Of a stretch of 64,000 nucleotides of DNA, positions 37,064 through 46,208 are shown piece after piece (the stretch's first letter is position 1; each line of letters starts with the position of its first letter). A program made the translations under genes and the position numbers. Source of the stretch: Granulicella sp. L56. GTDB taxonomy: Bacteria; Acidobacteriota; Terriglobia; Terriglobales; Acidobacteriaceae. The notes beneath the pieces were generated by a model, which did not search any database, was not told the origin of the DNA, and was given only the letters and a program-made list of their open reading frames with translations. Location of the stretch: positions 62,001-126,000 of the forward strand of contig NZ_LMUS01000006.1 of NCBI RefSeq assembly GCF_009765835.1. The letters run 5' to 3'.

Positions 37064-37090
37064 CCTTTCAAGGGCAGCTCTCGCTTATAT

Positions 37091-37104
37091 TGCAAGATCT
37101 TGCA
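37091..37104. promoter_or_regulatory. 14-bp perfect palindrome upstream of alcohol dehydrogenase
   Basis: TGCAAGATCTTGCA, 114 bases before the dehydrogenase ATG and 28 bases after the DUF1080 stop. It is short for a terminator and has no T run. It could be an operator. Confidence 0.3.
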
Positions 37105-37217
37105 GCCTTAATGGCAGAGCCGTGTGAAATTGTCACAACGTTTTGCCATTGGCGATGTTGTAGCATCAGACAGCAGGTGCGGACGAGTACATCAGGCACC
37201 TAAAGGAAAGATTTCAA

Positions 37218-38225
37218 ATGAGTGAGATACATGGTTTGGCTGTGCACGCGGCCGGTGCGCATTTGCTGCCCTATAAGTACGATCCCGGTGAGTTGCAGGC
37301 GAATGAAGTCGAGATCAAGATCTCGCATTGTGGGGTGTGCCACAGCGACATTCACCTGATCGACAACGACTGGGGATTCAGCAAATATCCCTTTATCCCA
37401 GGCCACGAGATCGTTGGAGCGGTCGTGGCGGTGGGCAGTGGAGTGGGGGACCGAAAGATTGGCGACCGGGTAGGCGTGGGCTGGCAGGCGGATAGCTGCG
37501 GGGTGTGCGAGTGGTGCCGTCAGGGAGATGAGCACCTTTGCGCGAAGTCACAGCCGACCTGCGTTGGGCGGAATGGCGGATATGCGGACAGGATTCGCGT
37601 CAATTCTCGCTTTGCGATTCCGGTGCCGGCAGTGCTTGAGAGTGAAAATGTGGCTCCATTGCTTTGCGCTGGAATTACGGTCTACAGCCCGTTGCGCAAT
37701 CATGGAATCCGTCCGTCTTCGCGCGTGGGCATCATCGGAATCGGCGGCCTGGGGCATCTCGGGATTCAGTTTGCCAAGGCGTTTGGCGCAGAGGTGACGG
37801 CGTTTTCTACCTCGAAAGACAAAGAAGCCGAGGCGTTAAAGCTTGGAGCACATCACTTTCTGAATACGCAGGACACGGGAGCACTGAAGAAAGTCGCAGG
37901 CTCATTTGACTTTCTGCTTTCGACCGTGAGCGCGGACCAGGACTGGCAGGGGTATATAAATGCGCTCCGCCCCAAGGGAATGCTTTGCGTGGTGGGCGTT
38001 CCTCCCTCGCCGATACAGATTCAGGCATTTTCGCTGTTGGGGGCGCAGAGAGCAATTTCGGGCAGCCCGACCGGCAGCCCGCGCGATCTTCACGAGATGC
38101 TGGATGTTGCCGCGCGGCATGGCGTGAAGGCTATTACAGAGCGATTTGCGATGAGCAAGGCGAATGACGCTGTGGCTAAAGTGAAGAAGAACCAGGTGCG
38201 GTATCGGGCGGTTCTGGCCAACTAG
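37218..38225 (+). CDS. zinc-dependent alcohol dehydrogenase (CAD/YahK type)
   Basis: 335 residues. Catalytic zinc: Cys in CGVCHSDIH, His/Glu in PGHEIVG and Cys in LLCAGITVYSPL. The structural zinc site is CGVCEWCRQGDEHLC. Rossmann GIGGLGHLGIQFAKAFG is followed by AFSTS, where Ser suggests NADPH. It should reduce aldehydes to alcohols in the cinnamyl-alcohol-dehydrogenase class. AAAGGAAAG precedes the ATG. Confidence 0.92.
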   Translation: MSEIHGLAVHAAGAHLLPYKYDPGELQANEVEIKISHCGVCHSDIHLIDNDWGFSKYPFIPGHEIVGAVVAVGSGVGDRKIGDRVGVGWQADSCGVCEWCRQGDEHLCAKSQPTCVGRNGGYADRIRVNSRFAIPVPAVLESENVAPLLCAGITVYSPLRNHGIRPSSRVGIIGIGGLGHLGIQFAKAFGAEVTAFSTSKDKEAEALKLGAHHFLNTQDTGALKKVAGSFDFLLSTVSADQDWQGYINALRPKGMLCVVGVPPSPIQIQAFSLLGAQRAISGSPTGSPRDLHEMLDVAARHGVKAITERFAMSKANDAVAKVKKNQVRYRAVLAN

Positions 38226-38290
38226 CGTGGCCATTGTGAGATGAGAGATAGGCGGGAGCTTCGGCTTTCGCCTTTCTCTTTGGAGAATTG

Positions 38291-38941
38291 ATGACAGAAG
38301 AGAAGCGCAGGTTCGCAAGATATAGCCCTGATTTTTTGCTGCTAGTGGTGGACCTTCTGGGAACCTACGTGTTCGCGGTGGAAGGAGCCATGGCGGCGAT
38401 CCGGGCGAACCTCGACCTTCTGGGGCTATTGGTTCTATCGTTCGCAACGGCGCTGGGCGGCGGAATTATCCGAGATATGCTGATCGGCGCGGTACCGCCC
38501 AACAGCATTCGCGACTGGCGTTATGGCGCGACGGCGTTTGCCGGTGGCGGCACGGTCTTCTTCTTCTACGAGTTTTTCCGGAGTGTGCCGCAGCCGTTGA
38601 TGATCACGCTGGATGCCGCAGGACTGGCGCTGTTCGCAGTGGCTGGCGCGGACAAGGCGCTTGAGTTTGGCATCAATCCTCTCATTGCTGTGCTGATGGG
38701 AGGCCTGACCGGCGTGGGCGGCGGCACGGTGCGGGACATCCTGCTGGCGCAGGTTCCGGCGGTGTTGCGGACGGATGTATATGCCTCCGCGGCGTTGGCT
38801 GGTGCAGCGGCTGTGGTGATGGGAGTAAGAATGAAGATGCCTCGTGGTCTGGCGATGAGCCTGGGAGCAGGGGTATGTTTTACGCTGCGCATGGTTGCGG
38901 TGTGGCAGCACTGGAACCTGCCCAGGGTGATGGTGCATTAA
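38291..38941 (+). CDS. TRIC/UPF0126 family cation channel-like membrane protein
   Basis: 216 residues with seven hydrophobic helices and the internal duplication of this family: LSFATALGGGIIRDMLIGAVPP and LMGGLTGVGGGTVRDILLAQVP (each read in pieces). Prokaryotic TRIC proteins are trimeric K+-permeable channels. ATG 38291, not the TTG just before it, follows TTTGGAG. Nothing nearby gives its role. Confidence 0.88.
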   Translation: MTEEKRRFARYSPDFLLLVVDLLGTYVFAVEGAMAAIRANLDLLGLLVLSFATALGGGIIRDMLIGAVPPNSIRDWRYGATAFAGGGTVFFFYEFFRSVPQPLMITLDAAGLALFAVAGADKALEFGINPLIAVLMGGLTGVGGGTVRDILLAQVPAVLRTDVYASAALAGAAAVVMGVRMKMPRGLAMSLGAGVCFTLRMVAVWQHWNLPRVMVH

Positions 38942-38978
38942 AGCGTGGAATCGTCGCCGGATAGTAAGCTGAGGTTCG

Positions 38979-40262
38979 ATGCGATTTGAATTCTTTATTG
39001 CGATGCGGTATCTGCGGGCCAAGCGGCGACAGGCTGTTGTGGGCGTCATCACTGCGATCTCAGTGATCGGCGTCGCGGCTGGGGTGGCTTCGCTGATTAT
39101 TGCACTCGCGATTACAAATGGGATGCAACGAGACCTGCAGGCGCGGCTGGTGGGCTCGACCTCACATGTGGACCTGATGCGGGTGAAAGCTGATGGCATT
39201 CAGAATTGGAGGCCATTGCTGGAGAAGCTGCGGAAGCTGCCGCATGTGACGGCTGCTGCGCCGGGGCTGTATGGGCAGGTGCTGATCTCGCGAGGTGCTC
39301 GGAGCGGGGGGGCTTTGATCAAGGGAGTGATTCCTGCGGATGAACGCAAGGTTGGGGATTTATTGCAATCGGTGGCAGAGGGATCGGCTAAGGATTTGGA
39401 GCCGGTTGAAGCTACGGAAACTCACGTCCCAGAATCGGGACGTGGGGCACCCAGTTCTGTGGCGGTGCAAGCGATTCCGCCGATTGTGATTGGGAAGGAT
39501 TTGGCCGAGACGGTTGGCGCGAGTGTCGGAGACGATGTGCTGGTGACGAGCCCACAGGGAGAACTGACGCCGTTGGGGCTGGTGCCGCGCTATCAACGGT
39601 TTCAGGTGGTGGGGATCTTCAAGTCGGGGTTCTATCAATACGACATTGGCTATACATTTGTGCGGTTGGCGGATGCGCAGAAGCTTTTCAGCGAACCGGA
39701 TTTGATCTCGGTGATCAGCTTCAAGGTGGATGATCTTTATCATGCCGACAGGATCGGCAAAGAAATTGAGAAGGCGGCGGGACAGGGATTTGAGACCACG
39801 AACTGGATGGAGCTGAATCGCGAACTGTTCCGCGCGCTGAAGCTGGAGCAGTATGTGACGTTCATTGTGCTGGCGCTGATCGTGTGCGTGGCCGCGCTGA
39901 ATATTCTGATTGCGCTGACCATGATGGTGATGGAGAAGACCAAGGACATTGCCGTGCTGATGAGCTTCGGCGTGCGCGCAGAGCAGGTGCGGCGAATCTT
40001 TTTGCTGCAGGGATTGTTGATTTCAGTCATCGGTACAGTCATTGGGTTGGTGTTGGGATATGGCTTGAGTTGGCTGGGTAGCCATTACCACTTGCCTCTC
40101 GATGCGTCGGTTTATTCGATCGACTATCTGCCGTTCGCTCCGAGGATCCGGGATGCAGTGGTTGTGGCCTCCGTATCGTTAGGAGTGAGCTTGATTGCTA
40201 CGCTGTATCCGAGCAGGTCGGCGGCGCGGGTGCTGCCTGCGGAGGCTTTGCGTTATGAGTGA
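38979..40262 (+). CDS. lolC: LolC/LolE-type ABC permease with repeat-derived insert
   Basis: 427 residues: N-terminal TM helix, a periplasmic MacB-like domain and three C-terminal helices (FIVLALIVCVAALNILIALTM, LLQGLLISVIGTVIGLVLGYGL in pieces). With lolD it should extract lipoproteins from the inner membrane. Residues about 146-158 (ETHVPESGRGAPS) are encoded by the type A palindrome, between AEGSAKDLE and the conserved IVIGKDLAETVGASVGD strand. It overlaps the next gene by 8 bases. No second permease is seen, so a LolCC or LolF-like dimer is likely. Confidence 0.9.
   Translation: MRFEFFIAMRYLRAKRRQAVVGVITAISVIGVAAGVASLIIALAITNGMQRDLQARLVGSTSHVDLMRVKADGIQNWRPLLEKLRKLPHVTAAAPGLYGQVLISRGARSGGALIKGVIPADERKVGDLLQSVAEGSAKDLEPVEATETHVPESGRGAPSSVAVQAIPPIVIGKDLAETVGASVGDDVLVTSPQGELTPLGLVPRYQRFQVVGIFKSGFYQYDIGYTFVRLADAQKLFSEPDLISVISFKVDDLYHADRIGKEIEKAAGQGFETTNWMELNRELFRALKLEQYVTFIVLALIVCVAALNILIALTMMVMEKTKDIAVLMSFGVRAEQVRRIFLLQGLLISVIGTVIGLVLGYGLSWLGSHYHLPLDASVYSIDYLPFAPRIRDAVVVASVSLGVSLIATLYPSRSAARVLPAEALRYE
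39416..39452. repeat. coding palindromic repeat, type A (in lolC)
   Basis: Perfect 8-bp arms CACGTCCC (39423-39430) and GGGACGTG (39437-39444) around AGAATC, followed by GGGCACC. Read as ETHVPESGRGAP. The arm changes against the mutS copy (A to G and T to C) are paired, so the stem is kept. Confidence 0.88.
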
Positions 40263-40725
40263 ACCACGGTTGAAGTATGCGCAGCTAGTGCCTGATGGCA
40301 TGGCGAAGATGCACGAACTAGAACATTATCTGAATACCGGATCGGAGCTGGAGGCATCGCTGCTTGGGCTGGTAAGACTGCGCTCCTCGCTCATGAATGG
40401 CTGCGAGTATTGCGTCCACGTCCATACTGCTGAACTTCGGAAGTTGAATGAGACGGTGGAGCGGATTGCTACGATTGCGGAGTGGAGAGGTTCAGCAATT
40501 TATACGCAGCGGGAACGGTCTGCGCTGACGTGGACCGAGGCGGTGACGAATATTCAGGCGGGCCATGCTCCCGATGCGGTGTACGACGAGGTTCGCGCGC
40601 ACTTCAGCGATGTGGAGACGGTGAATCTTACGCTGACCATTACAACGATCAACGCGTGGAACCGGCTGGCAATTTCGCTGGGAGCGTATCCCGGCCATGC
40701 GGGTACAGAGAAGATGGAGAAATAA
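40255..40725 (+). CDS. AhpD-like carboxymuconolactone decarboxylase family protein
   Basis: 156 residues, all helical. Carries the CxxC/His motif LMNGCEYCVHVHTAEL of AhpD-type alkylhydroperoxidases, with WTEAVTNIQ and YDEVRAHFSDVETVNLTLTI typical of the family. Probably a thiol-dependent peroxidase. It overlaps lolC by 8 bases and lolD by one base (TAATG), so it is locked into the lol operon. Confidence 0.9.
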   Translation: MSEPRLKYAQLVPDGMAKMHELEHYLNTGSELEASLLGLVRLRSSLMNGCEYCVHVHTAELRKLNETVERIATIAEWRGSAIYTQRERSALTWTEAVTNIQAGHAPDAVYDEVRAHFSDVETVNLTLTITTINAWNRLAISLGAYPGHAGTEKMEK

Positions 40726-41552
40726 TGGCGGAATGGGCTGGCGAAATACACGGATCTCTCCACCCCGGCGGCAAAAGCGCCGCTTCCGGTCGAGATGACG
40801 TTTTGGGGGGAGAGTCGGAGATCACGCTGGTGCCGTTGCCAGGTGCGACTGAGGCGACAGTGGTCTTGCGGGCCGAGGGGCTGACAAAGAGCTACGCCGC
40901 CGTTCCCGGAGCGGCTGGGCGTGGGGAGCTGGAGCTTTTTCGCGGGCTGGATCTGGTGGTTCATGCCGGAGAGATGGTCGCCATCGTTGGGGAGAGTGGC
41001 GCAGGCAAGAGTTCCCTGCTGCATTTGCTGGCTGCGCTGGACAGGCCGACGGCTGGAGAAGTCTGGTGCGGGGAGAGTCGCTTGAGTACCTTTTCCGCGG
41101 CCCAGGCGGCGGACTTTAGGAATCGGGACGTGGGGTACGTCTGGCAGTTCCACTACCTGCTGCCGGAGTTTACGGCGCTCGAAAATGTAGCTATGCCATT
41201 GCTGGCGCGGGGGATGGGGCGTCTTTCCGCTTTGAAGCGGGCGCGGGTCTGGCTGAGCGAGGTCGGACTGGCAGAACGCGTCGAGCATCGCAGCGGCGAG
41301 TTGAGCGGGGGGGAGCAGCAGAGAGTGTCGCTGGCGCGGGCGCTGGTGACGGAACCGAAGATTCTTCTGGCCGACGAGCCTACTGGAGACCTCGATGGAA
41401 AGACGGCAGAGGCGGTATTTGGGCTGATTCAGGGGCTCCACACTGCCCATGGGCTGACCAGCGTGATTGTCACGCATAGTCTTGAATTTGCAGGTCGTTG
41501 CGGGAGAATGCTGAGGTTGCGGGAGGGGCGGCTGGTCGAGGTCAGCGACTGA
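40725..41552 (+). CDS. lolD: LolD-type ABC ATPase with N-terminal extension
   Basis: 275 residues. Walker A GESGAGKSS, signature LSGGEQQRVSLARALV, Walker B ILLADEPTGDLD and the H-loop TH are all present. It powers lipoprotein release with LolC. LolD normally starts close to the LRAEGLTKSY strand; here about 45 residues precede it, partly encoded by a palindromic repeat (residues 10-29). ATG 40725 overlaps the preceding stop, so this extension is probably translated. Confidence 0.92.
   Translation: MAEWAGEIHGSLHPGGKSAASGRDDVLGGESEITLVPLPGATEATVVLRAEGLTKSYAAVPGAAGRGELELFRGLDLVVHAGEMVAIVGESGAGKSSLLHLLAALDRPTAGEVWCGESRLSTFSAAQAADFRNRDVGYVWQFHYLLPEFTALENVAMPLLARGMGRLSALKRARVWLSEVGLAERVEHRSGELSGGEQQRVSLARALVTEPKILLADEPTGDLDGKTAEAVFGLIQGLHTAHGLTSVIVTHSLEFAGRCGRMLRLREGRLVEVSD
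40752..40812. repeat. coding palindromic repeat, type C (in lolD)
   Basis: GGATCTCTCC, then CCGGCGGCAAAAGCGCCG hairpin, then GGTCGAGATGACG and a G-run. The plan (GATC, hairpin, GATGAC) resembles the intergenic units at 6136 and 9156. Read as SLHPGGKSAASGRDDVLGG. Confidence 0.55.
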
Positions 41553-41615
41553 TGCACCAGGTTTGGTGCCTTTTTTACACAGCTTTCATCTAACGGGTAG
41601 TGGTTAGACAATGCT

Positions 41616-41632
41616 AAGTTATTGCATAACTT
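41616..41632. promoter_or_regulatory. palindrome upstream of clpC
   Basis: AAGTTAT and ATAACTT, 7-bp perfect arms 3 bases apart, 177 bases before the clpC ATG. It is not a CtsR or CIRCE-type box. It could be an operator for heat-shock control. The rest of 41553-41808 shows nothing else. Confidence 0.35.
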
Positions 41633-41808
41633 TTGAGGTATTTCCAGATGTGTTGCGCAGGCGACTACACTGATAGAAGTGGGATGGATGCTTCGCAGTC
41701 TGAAGTAGCCTGATTGTCTTTGCGGGCGGTCGCCGCAGAGATGGGTACGGTACCAACGGCGCTATGCGGCCTTCGGGCTCGGTGGTGGCCGGCGTTGAAG
41801 GGGAGAAC

Positions 41809-44280
41809 ATGTTCGAACGCTATACGGAGAAGGCGCGGAGGGTGATCTTCTTTGCTCGGTACGAGGCCAGCCAGTTCGGGTCGCCTTACATCGAGACAGA
41901 GCACCTGTTGCTGGGGTTGCTGCGGGAGGACAAGGCGTTGACGAACCGCTTTTTGCGGTCGCACGCATCGGTTGAATCCATACGCAAGCAGATTGAAGGA
42001 CATACGACGATTCGAGAGAAGGTTTCGACCTCTGTCGATCTGCCACTTTCAAATGAGTGCAAGCGGGTACTGGCCTACGCGGCGGAAGAGGCCGAGCGGC
42101 TGTCACACAAGCACATCGGCACCGAACATCTATTGCTGGGGCTGCTGCGCGAAGAAAAGTGCTTTGCCGCCGAGATTTTGACGGAACGGGGACTCCGGCT
42201 GCCAGCGATTCGCGAGGAACTACAGCGGACGACGCAGGAGAAGGTGCCTGCCGCACAAGGTGGCAGCAAGAGCCAGCGCGGCGAGCAGAGTATGTTGGCG
42301 GAGTTCTCACGCGACCTTACGCAGTCCGCCATGGACCAGCAACTTGATCCGTTGGTTGGGCGAGACGCCGAGGTCGATCGCGTCATCCAGATCCTATGCC
42401 GCCGGACGAAGAACAATCCTGTGTTGATCGGCGAGCCGGGTGTTGGTAAAACCGCCATCGTCGAAGGGCTGGCGCAGAAGATCGCCGATGGCGAAGTGCC
42501 CAGCTTCCTCGCAGACAAGCGGGTGCTGGCGCTTGATCTTTCGCTCATCGTGGCTGGAACCAAGTATCGCGGCCAGTTCGAAGAGCGCCTCAAGACCATC
42601 ATGAAAGAGTTGATGGAGAACCAGAACTCCATCGTCTTCATCGACGAGTTGCACACGCTGGTCGGTGCGGGCTCGGCTGAGGGGTCCCTCGATGCGGCGA
42701 ATATTTTGAAACCGGCGTTGAGCCGCGGCGAGATTCAGTGCATCGGTGCGACCACTCCTGCTGAGTATCGCAAGTCGATTGAGAAGGACCGCTCGCTGGA
42801 GCGGCGTTTTCAAGCTGTGAAGGTGCCACCACCGAACGAAGAAGATGCGATCAAGATCATCATGGGCATCAAGGACAAGTATGAGAAGTTTCATGCTGTC
42901 AGCTACACCGATGATGCGATCACCTTCTCCGTCTCGCATTCGAGCCGCTACATTCCTGACCGCTTCCTTCCGGATAAGGCGATTGACCTGATCGACGAGG
43001 CCGGCGCGAGAGTAAAGCTGCGACAGACTTCCCTGCCCGAGGAGCTGACCGAGGTACAGAAGCGCATCAAGTTCATCGTGCACCGCATGGAGAACGCCAT
43101 CGCGAACCACGAGTTCGAGAAGGCGCGTTTCTACTCGGACGAAGAACGTAAGGAGCGCGAGAACCTGCGCACGCTGCGCGACAAGTATCACCTCGACGAT
43201 TCTTCCGCGGGCATCGTGACTCGCGAAGACATTGAAGATGTTGTTAGCCGATGGACCGGTGTTCCTATCACCTCGCTGAAAGAAGAAGAGACGCAACGGC
43301 TGCTGCGCGTCGAAGAAGAGCTGCACAAACGCGTCATATCGCAGGACAAGGCGATCTCGGCGCTGGCTCGAGCGATTCGGCGCTCGCGTGCCGGTCTCAA
43401 GAACCCGGCGCGTCCGATTGGCAGCTTTTTGTTCCTTGGGCCTACCGGTGTCGGCAAAACAGAGATGGCGCGTACTCTGGCTCAGTTCCTCTTTGGCTCG
43501 GAAAAGGCGTTGATCCGCTTCGATATGTCGGAGTTCATGGAGAAGCATTCCGTGAGCAAGCTGATCGGCTCGCCTCCGGGATATGTCGGCTACGAAGAAG
43601 GTGGCCAGCTTACCGAGCGGGTCAAGCGCAATCCGTACTGCGTGGTGTTGCTCGACGAGATCGAGAAGGCTCATCCGGATGTCTTCAACCTGCTGTTGCA
43701 GGTCTTTGAGGACGGGCAGTTGACGGACGGCCTTGGCAATACGGTTGACTACAAAAACTGCATCATCATCATGACCTCGAACATCGGCGCGAAGCATCTG
43801 CAGAAACGGCAGGGACTTGGCTTCCAGAGCGAGAAAGAAGACATGGTGCTCGACAAGATGGAAGAACTCGTACGGGGAGAGGTGAAGCGCACCTTCAATC
43901 CGGAGTTCCTGAACCGTCTCGACGAGATCATCATCTTCACCTCGCTGTCGGATGCTGACCTGATGCAGATTCTCGAACTGCTGGTGCAGCAGCTCAATGT
44001 GAACCTGGTGCATAAGGCGATCACGATCTCTGTGACCGATGAGGCCAAGAAGTGGATCATCGAGAAGACTGCATCTGACCGTACCTATGGCGCTCGTCCG
44101 CTGCGTCGTGCTCTGCAGAAGTACGTTGAGGATCCGCTGTCGGAGGCCTTAATCGGCGGCGGGATTGCGCAGCGACCTGCGTTCCTCGAGGTCTACATGG
44201 AAAACAACTTGCTGTTCTACCGGCCCATTGCGTCGGATGGTGAAGAGAAGATGGCTGGCCTTGCGCTGACCACTGTTTAG
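41809..44280 (+). CDS. clpC: ATP-dependent Clp protease ATPase subunit ClpC
   Basis: 823 residues: two N-terminal Clp repeats ([31 protein letters not shown] twice), first AAA domain with [10 protein letters not shown], a short middle domain with a coiled coil (residues about 410-465) and second AAA domain with [15 protein letters not shown]. It unfolds substrates for ClpP. ATG 41809 follows GGGGAG; an upstream GTG/ATG is ignored. clpP is not in the window. Confidence 0.96.
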   Translation: MFERYTEKARRVIFFARYEASQFGSPYIETEHLLLGLLREDKALTNRFLRSHASVESIRKQIEGHTTIREKVSTSVDLPLSNECKRVLAYAAEEAERLSHKHIGTEHLLLGLLREEKCFAAEILTERGLRLPAIREELQRTTQEKVPAAQGGSKSQRGEQSMLAEFSRDLTQSAMDQQLDPLVGRDAEVDRVIQILCRRTKNNPVLIGEPGVGKTAIVEGLAQKIADGEVPSFLADKRVLALDLSLIVAGTKYRGQFEERLKTIMKELMENQNSIVFIDELHTLVGAGSAEGSLDAANILKPALSRGEIQCIGATTPAEYRKSIEKDRSLERRFQAVKVPPPNEEDAIKIIMGIKDKYEKFHAVSYTDDAITFSVSHSSRYIPDRFLPDKAIDLIDEAGARVKLRQTSLPEELTEVQKRIKFIVHRMENAIANHEFEKARFYSDEERKERENLRTLRDKYHLDDSSAGIVTREDIEDVVSRWTGVPITSLKEEETQRLLRVEEELHKRVISQDKAISALARAIRRSRAGLKNPARPIGSFLFLGPTGVGKTEMARTLAQFLFGSEKALIRFDMSEFMEKHSVSKLIGSPPGYVGYEEGGQLTERVKRNPYCVVLLDEIEKAHPDVFNLLLQVFEDGQLTDGLGNTVDYKNCIIIMTSNIGAKHLQKRQGLGFQSEKEDMVLDKMEELVRGEVKRTFNPEFLNRLDEIIIFTSLSDADLMQILELLVQQLNVNLVHKAITISVTDEAKKWIIEKTASDRTYGARPLRRALQKYVEDPLSEALIGGGIAQRPAFLEVYMENNLLFYRPIASDGEEKMAGLALTTV

Positions 44281-44296
44281 TTGGAGATGCAGATGC

Positions 44297-44333
44297 ACGA
44301 TACGCCCCGGCTTTTTGCCGGGGCGTATCGTTT
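44297..44333 (+). terminator. terminator of clpC
   Basis: A perfect 15-bp stem (ACGATACGCCCCGGC and its complement) with a TTTTT loop, 16 bases after the stop. The trailing T run is short (TTT). Confidence 0.85.
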
Positions 44334-44354
44334 AAGGTAGAGGAGTTTTGTTCT

Positions 44355-44803
44355 ATGAGTTCGATGGATCGTCGTGAGTTTGCAACTTTGCTGCCAGCGT
44401 TGCTGGCTTGTTCGGCAGTGATGCCGGAGTCAGCCGCCGCTCAGGGCAATCTACCAGTGCTTCAATCAGGCGTGTTTCCGCCGGAGCCGCCGAAGGCAGG
44501 CGGCGCACAGGAGCGGGTGTCTCGCCATTACGTCACCGGAATGCTGAAGGCTGGCAATCTTCGCTGGAGATGCATGAGACGACGCAGGCCGTGGGTGCTC
44601 CGCATGAACCGATTGGAACCCATCTGCACAACGAGCTGTGGCTGGTGCGCGAGGGCACGGTGGAGTTGATGACCAATGGTGTGACCCGCAAGATGGTGGC
44701 TGGCGATGTAGGCATCTGCGTCGCAGGGGATAAGCACTTTATCAAGAATGTCGGCGACACAACGGCGATTTACTTTGTGGTGACCGTTGGGCCGCCGGAA
44801 TAA
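44355..44803 (+). pseudogene. exported cupin protein, frameshifted
   Basis: The first frame encodes a twin-arginine signal (MDRREFATLLPALLA) and the start of the domain up to VTGMLKAGN. The cupin barrel continues only in another frame: SLEMHETTQAVGAPHEPIG, THLHNELWLVREGTVELM, GDVGICVAGDKHFIKNVGD, IYFVVTVGPPE. One base is missing near 44556-44557. Restored length would be 149 residues with a signal peptide and one cupin with metal-type HLHNE motif. Either a recent pseudogene or a sequencing error. AGAGGAG precedes the ATG. Confidence 0.85.
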
Positions 44804-44816
44804 AAACCCTCCGGCG

Positions 44817-46208
44817 TTACTGGCGGCTCAACCAGCGCATAAGTCCCTGTGCGGGAAGTTCCGGAGCCATGAAGCGGCTGCTGTCGCCCATGAGAGCGCC
44901 AGCGGCCAGCCTGCCGCTGCGGACTGCTCCCTCCATGGTCGCAGGCCACTCCGTTGCGGTCCAGTCGCCTGCGAGGTAGAGGCCGGGCCATTGGGTGGCT
45001 TGCTTTGGCCGGAACCTATCGAGACCGGGTGTGACGGAGAAGGTGGCTCGGGCCTCTTTGAGGACTCCGCTCTTGACCAGTTTTGCGGTCTTTGCCGCGG
45101 GAAAGAACAGCTCGAACTCTCTAATCGCGGAGGAGAGAATCTCTTCCCTTCCCATCTCCAGTTCGGGCCACGAGGCGCTGATGACCAGCTCGAGATAGCT
45201 GCCGCGCTCGGCGGGCCAACGGCGGATGCGCGACTTGGCGAACATCCACTGGATACGCGTGTCAAGGAGCACGGCGTGGTCGATGCCAACAACGTCACGG
45301 TCATACCAGAGGTGAACTGTCGTGATGGGAGCGACCATAAATTTGCCGAAATCACCGCCAGGCGCGGAATTTGAGCCGCTAAGGTCAGCGAGCATATTCT
45401 TTGTCTGTCTGAAGTCTGTCGCGAGGATGACGGAAGATGCGGTGTAAATCTCGCTACCAGCCTCAACCTGCCAGCGCTTGTCCGGTGTTTGCTGGATGCG
45501 GTCGATCCCGGACTTGAGCTTGACGGCGACGCCCTTGCGCTGCGCTAGTTCGGCGATGGGGCTGAAGAACTCGCTCAAAGGGGCTGTTGGGATGCCGAGC
45601 CGTCCGGCTGGAGCAGAGCGCAGAAAGGACTCGTGGAAGACTTTGCCGGCGTACTTCACTGAGCAGCGCTCAAAGGTGTCGTTGAGCGCGCCGACGACGA
45701 CGGGTTCCCAGAAGTGGCGGATGGCACGGTCGGTCTGGCCAGTGCGCTTGAGCCATGAGGCAAAGCTCTCGGAATCGTCAGCCGGATAGCCACGCAAAAA
45801 GCGGGCGAGGCCAGCGGCGATTGCGGTCTTATCACGCAACGTCAGCATAGGAGCGCGCAGGAAGCTGATGGCCTGGTGTGCGGGCGCGGGAAGGATGCCG
45901 GGTCGCAACAGGCTGCGGCGGCCTCCGGGTTCGAGGAAGGTCAGTTCGTCGTACCAGCGGATGGTGCCCGCGATACCTGCCTGATTGCAGAGGTCAAGGA
46001 TGTTGGTGCAGCAGCCGAGGACGACGTGTTGCGAATCGATGGTCTCTTCGAGAGCGAGATGCTCGTAGGAGTAGGCGCGGCCGCCAATGTAGGGACGGCG
46101 TTCGAGCAGAGTGACCGCTGCGCCCGCGTCGGCTAGCGCCACGGCGGCGGCCAGACCGGCCACACCTGCGCCTGCAACGATCACGTCGTGGCGGGTGGAG
46201 TCGCTCAT
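44817..46208 (-). CDS. hpnE: hydroxysqualene reductase HpnE (squalene-associated FAD desaturase)
   Basis: 463 residues. FAD-binding N-terminus VIVAGAGVAGLAAAVALADAG and LERRPYIGGRAYSY; C-terminal GLYLAGDWTATEWPATMEGAVRSG (in parts) binds FAD as in amine-oxidase-like desaturases. It reduces hydroxysqualene to squalene for hopanoids. Its ATG overlaps the hpnD stop by ATGA. Last gene of the squalene operon; the cyclase is not in the window. Confidence 0.94.
   Translation of the reverse strand: MSDSTRHDVIVAGAGVAGLAAAVALADAGAAVTLLERRPYIGGRAYSYEHLALEETIDSQHVVLGCCTNILDLCNQAGIAGTIRWYDELTFLEPGGRRSLLRPGILPAPAHQAISFLRAPMLTLRDKTAIAAGLARFLRGYPADDSESFASWLKRTGQTDRAIRHFWEPVVVGALNDTFERCSVKYAGKVFHESFLRSAPAGRLGIPTAPLSEFFSPIAELAQRKGVAVKLKSGIDRIQQTPDKRWQVEAGSEIYTASSVILATDFRQTKNMLADLSGSNSAPGGDFGKFMVAPITTVHLWYDRDVVGIDHAVLLDTRIQWMFAKSRIRRWPAERGSYLELVISASWPELEMGREEILSSAIREFELFFPAAKTAKLVKSGVLKEARATFSVTPGLDRFRPKQATQWPGLYLAGDWTATEWPATMEGAVRSGRLAAGALMGDSSRFMAPELPAQGLMRWLSRQ

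Noticed and set aside
42394..44013. 539-codon frame opposite clpC
   Set aside because: Long antisense frames are common in GC-rich genes; no signal or motif is present.
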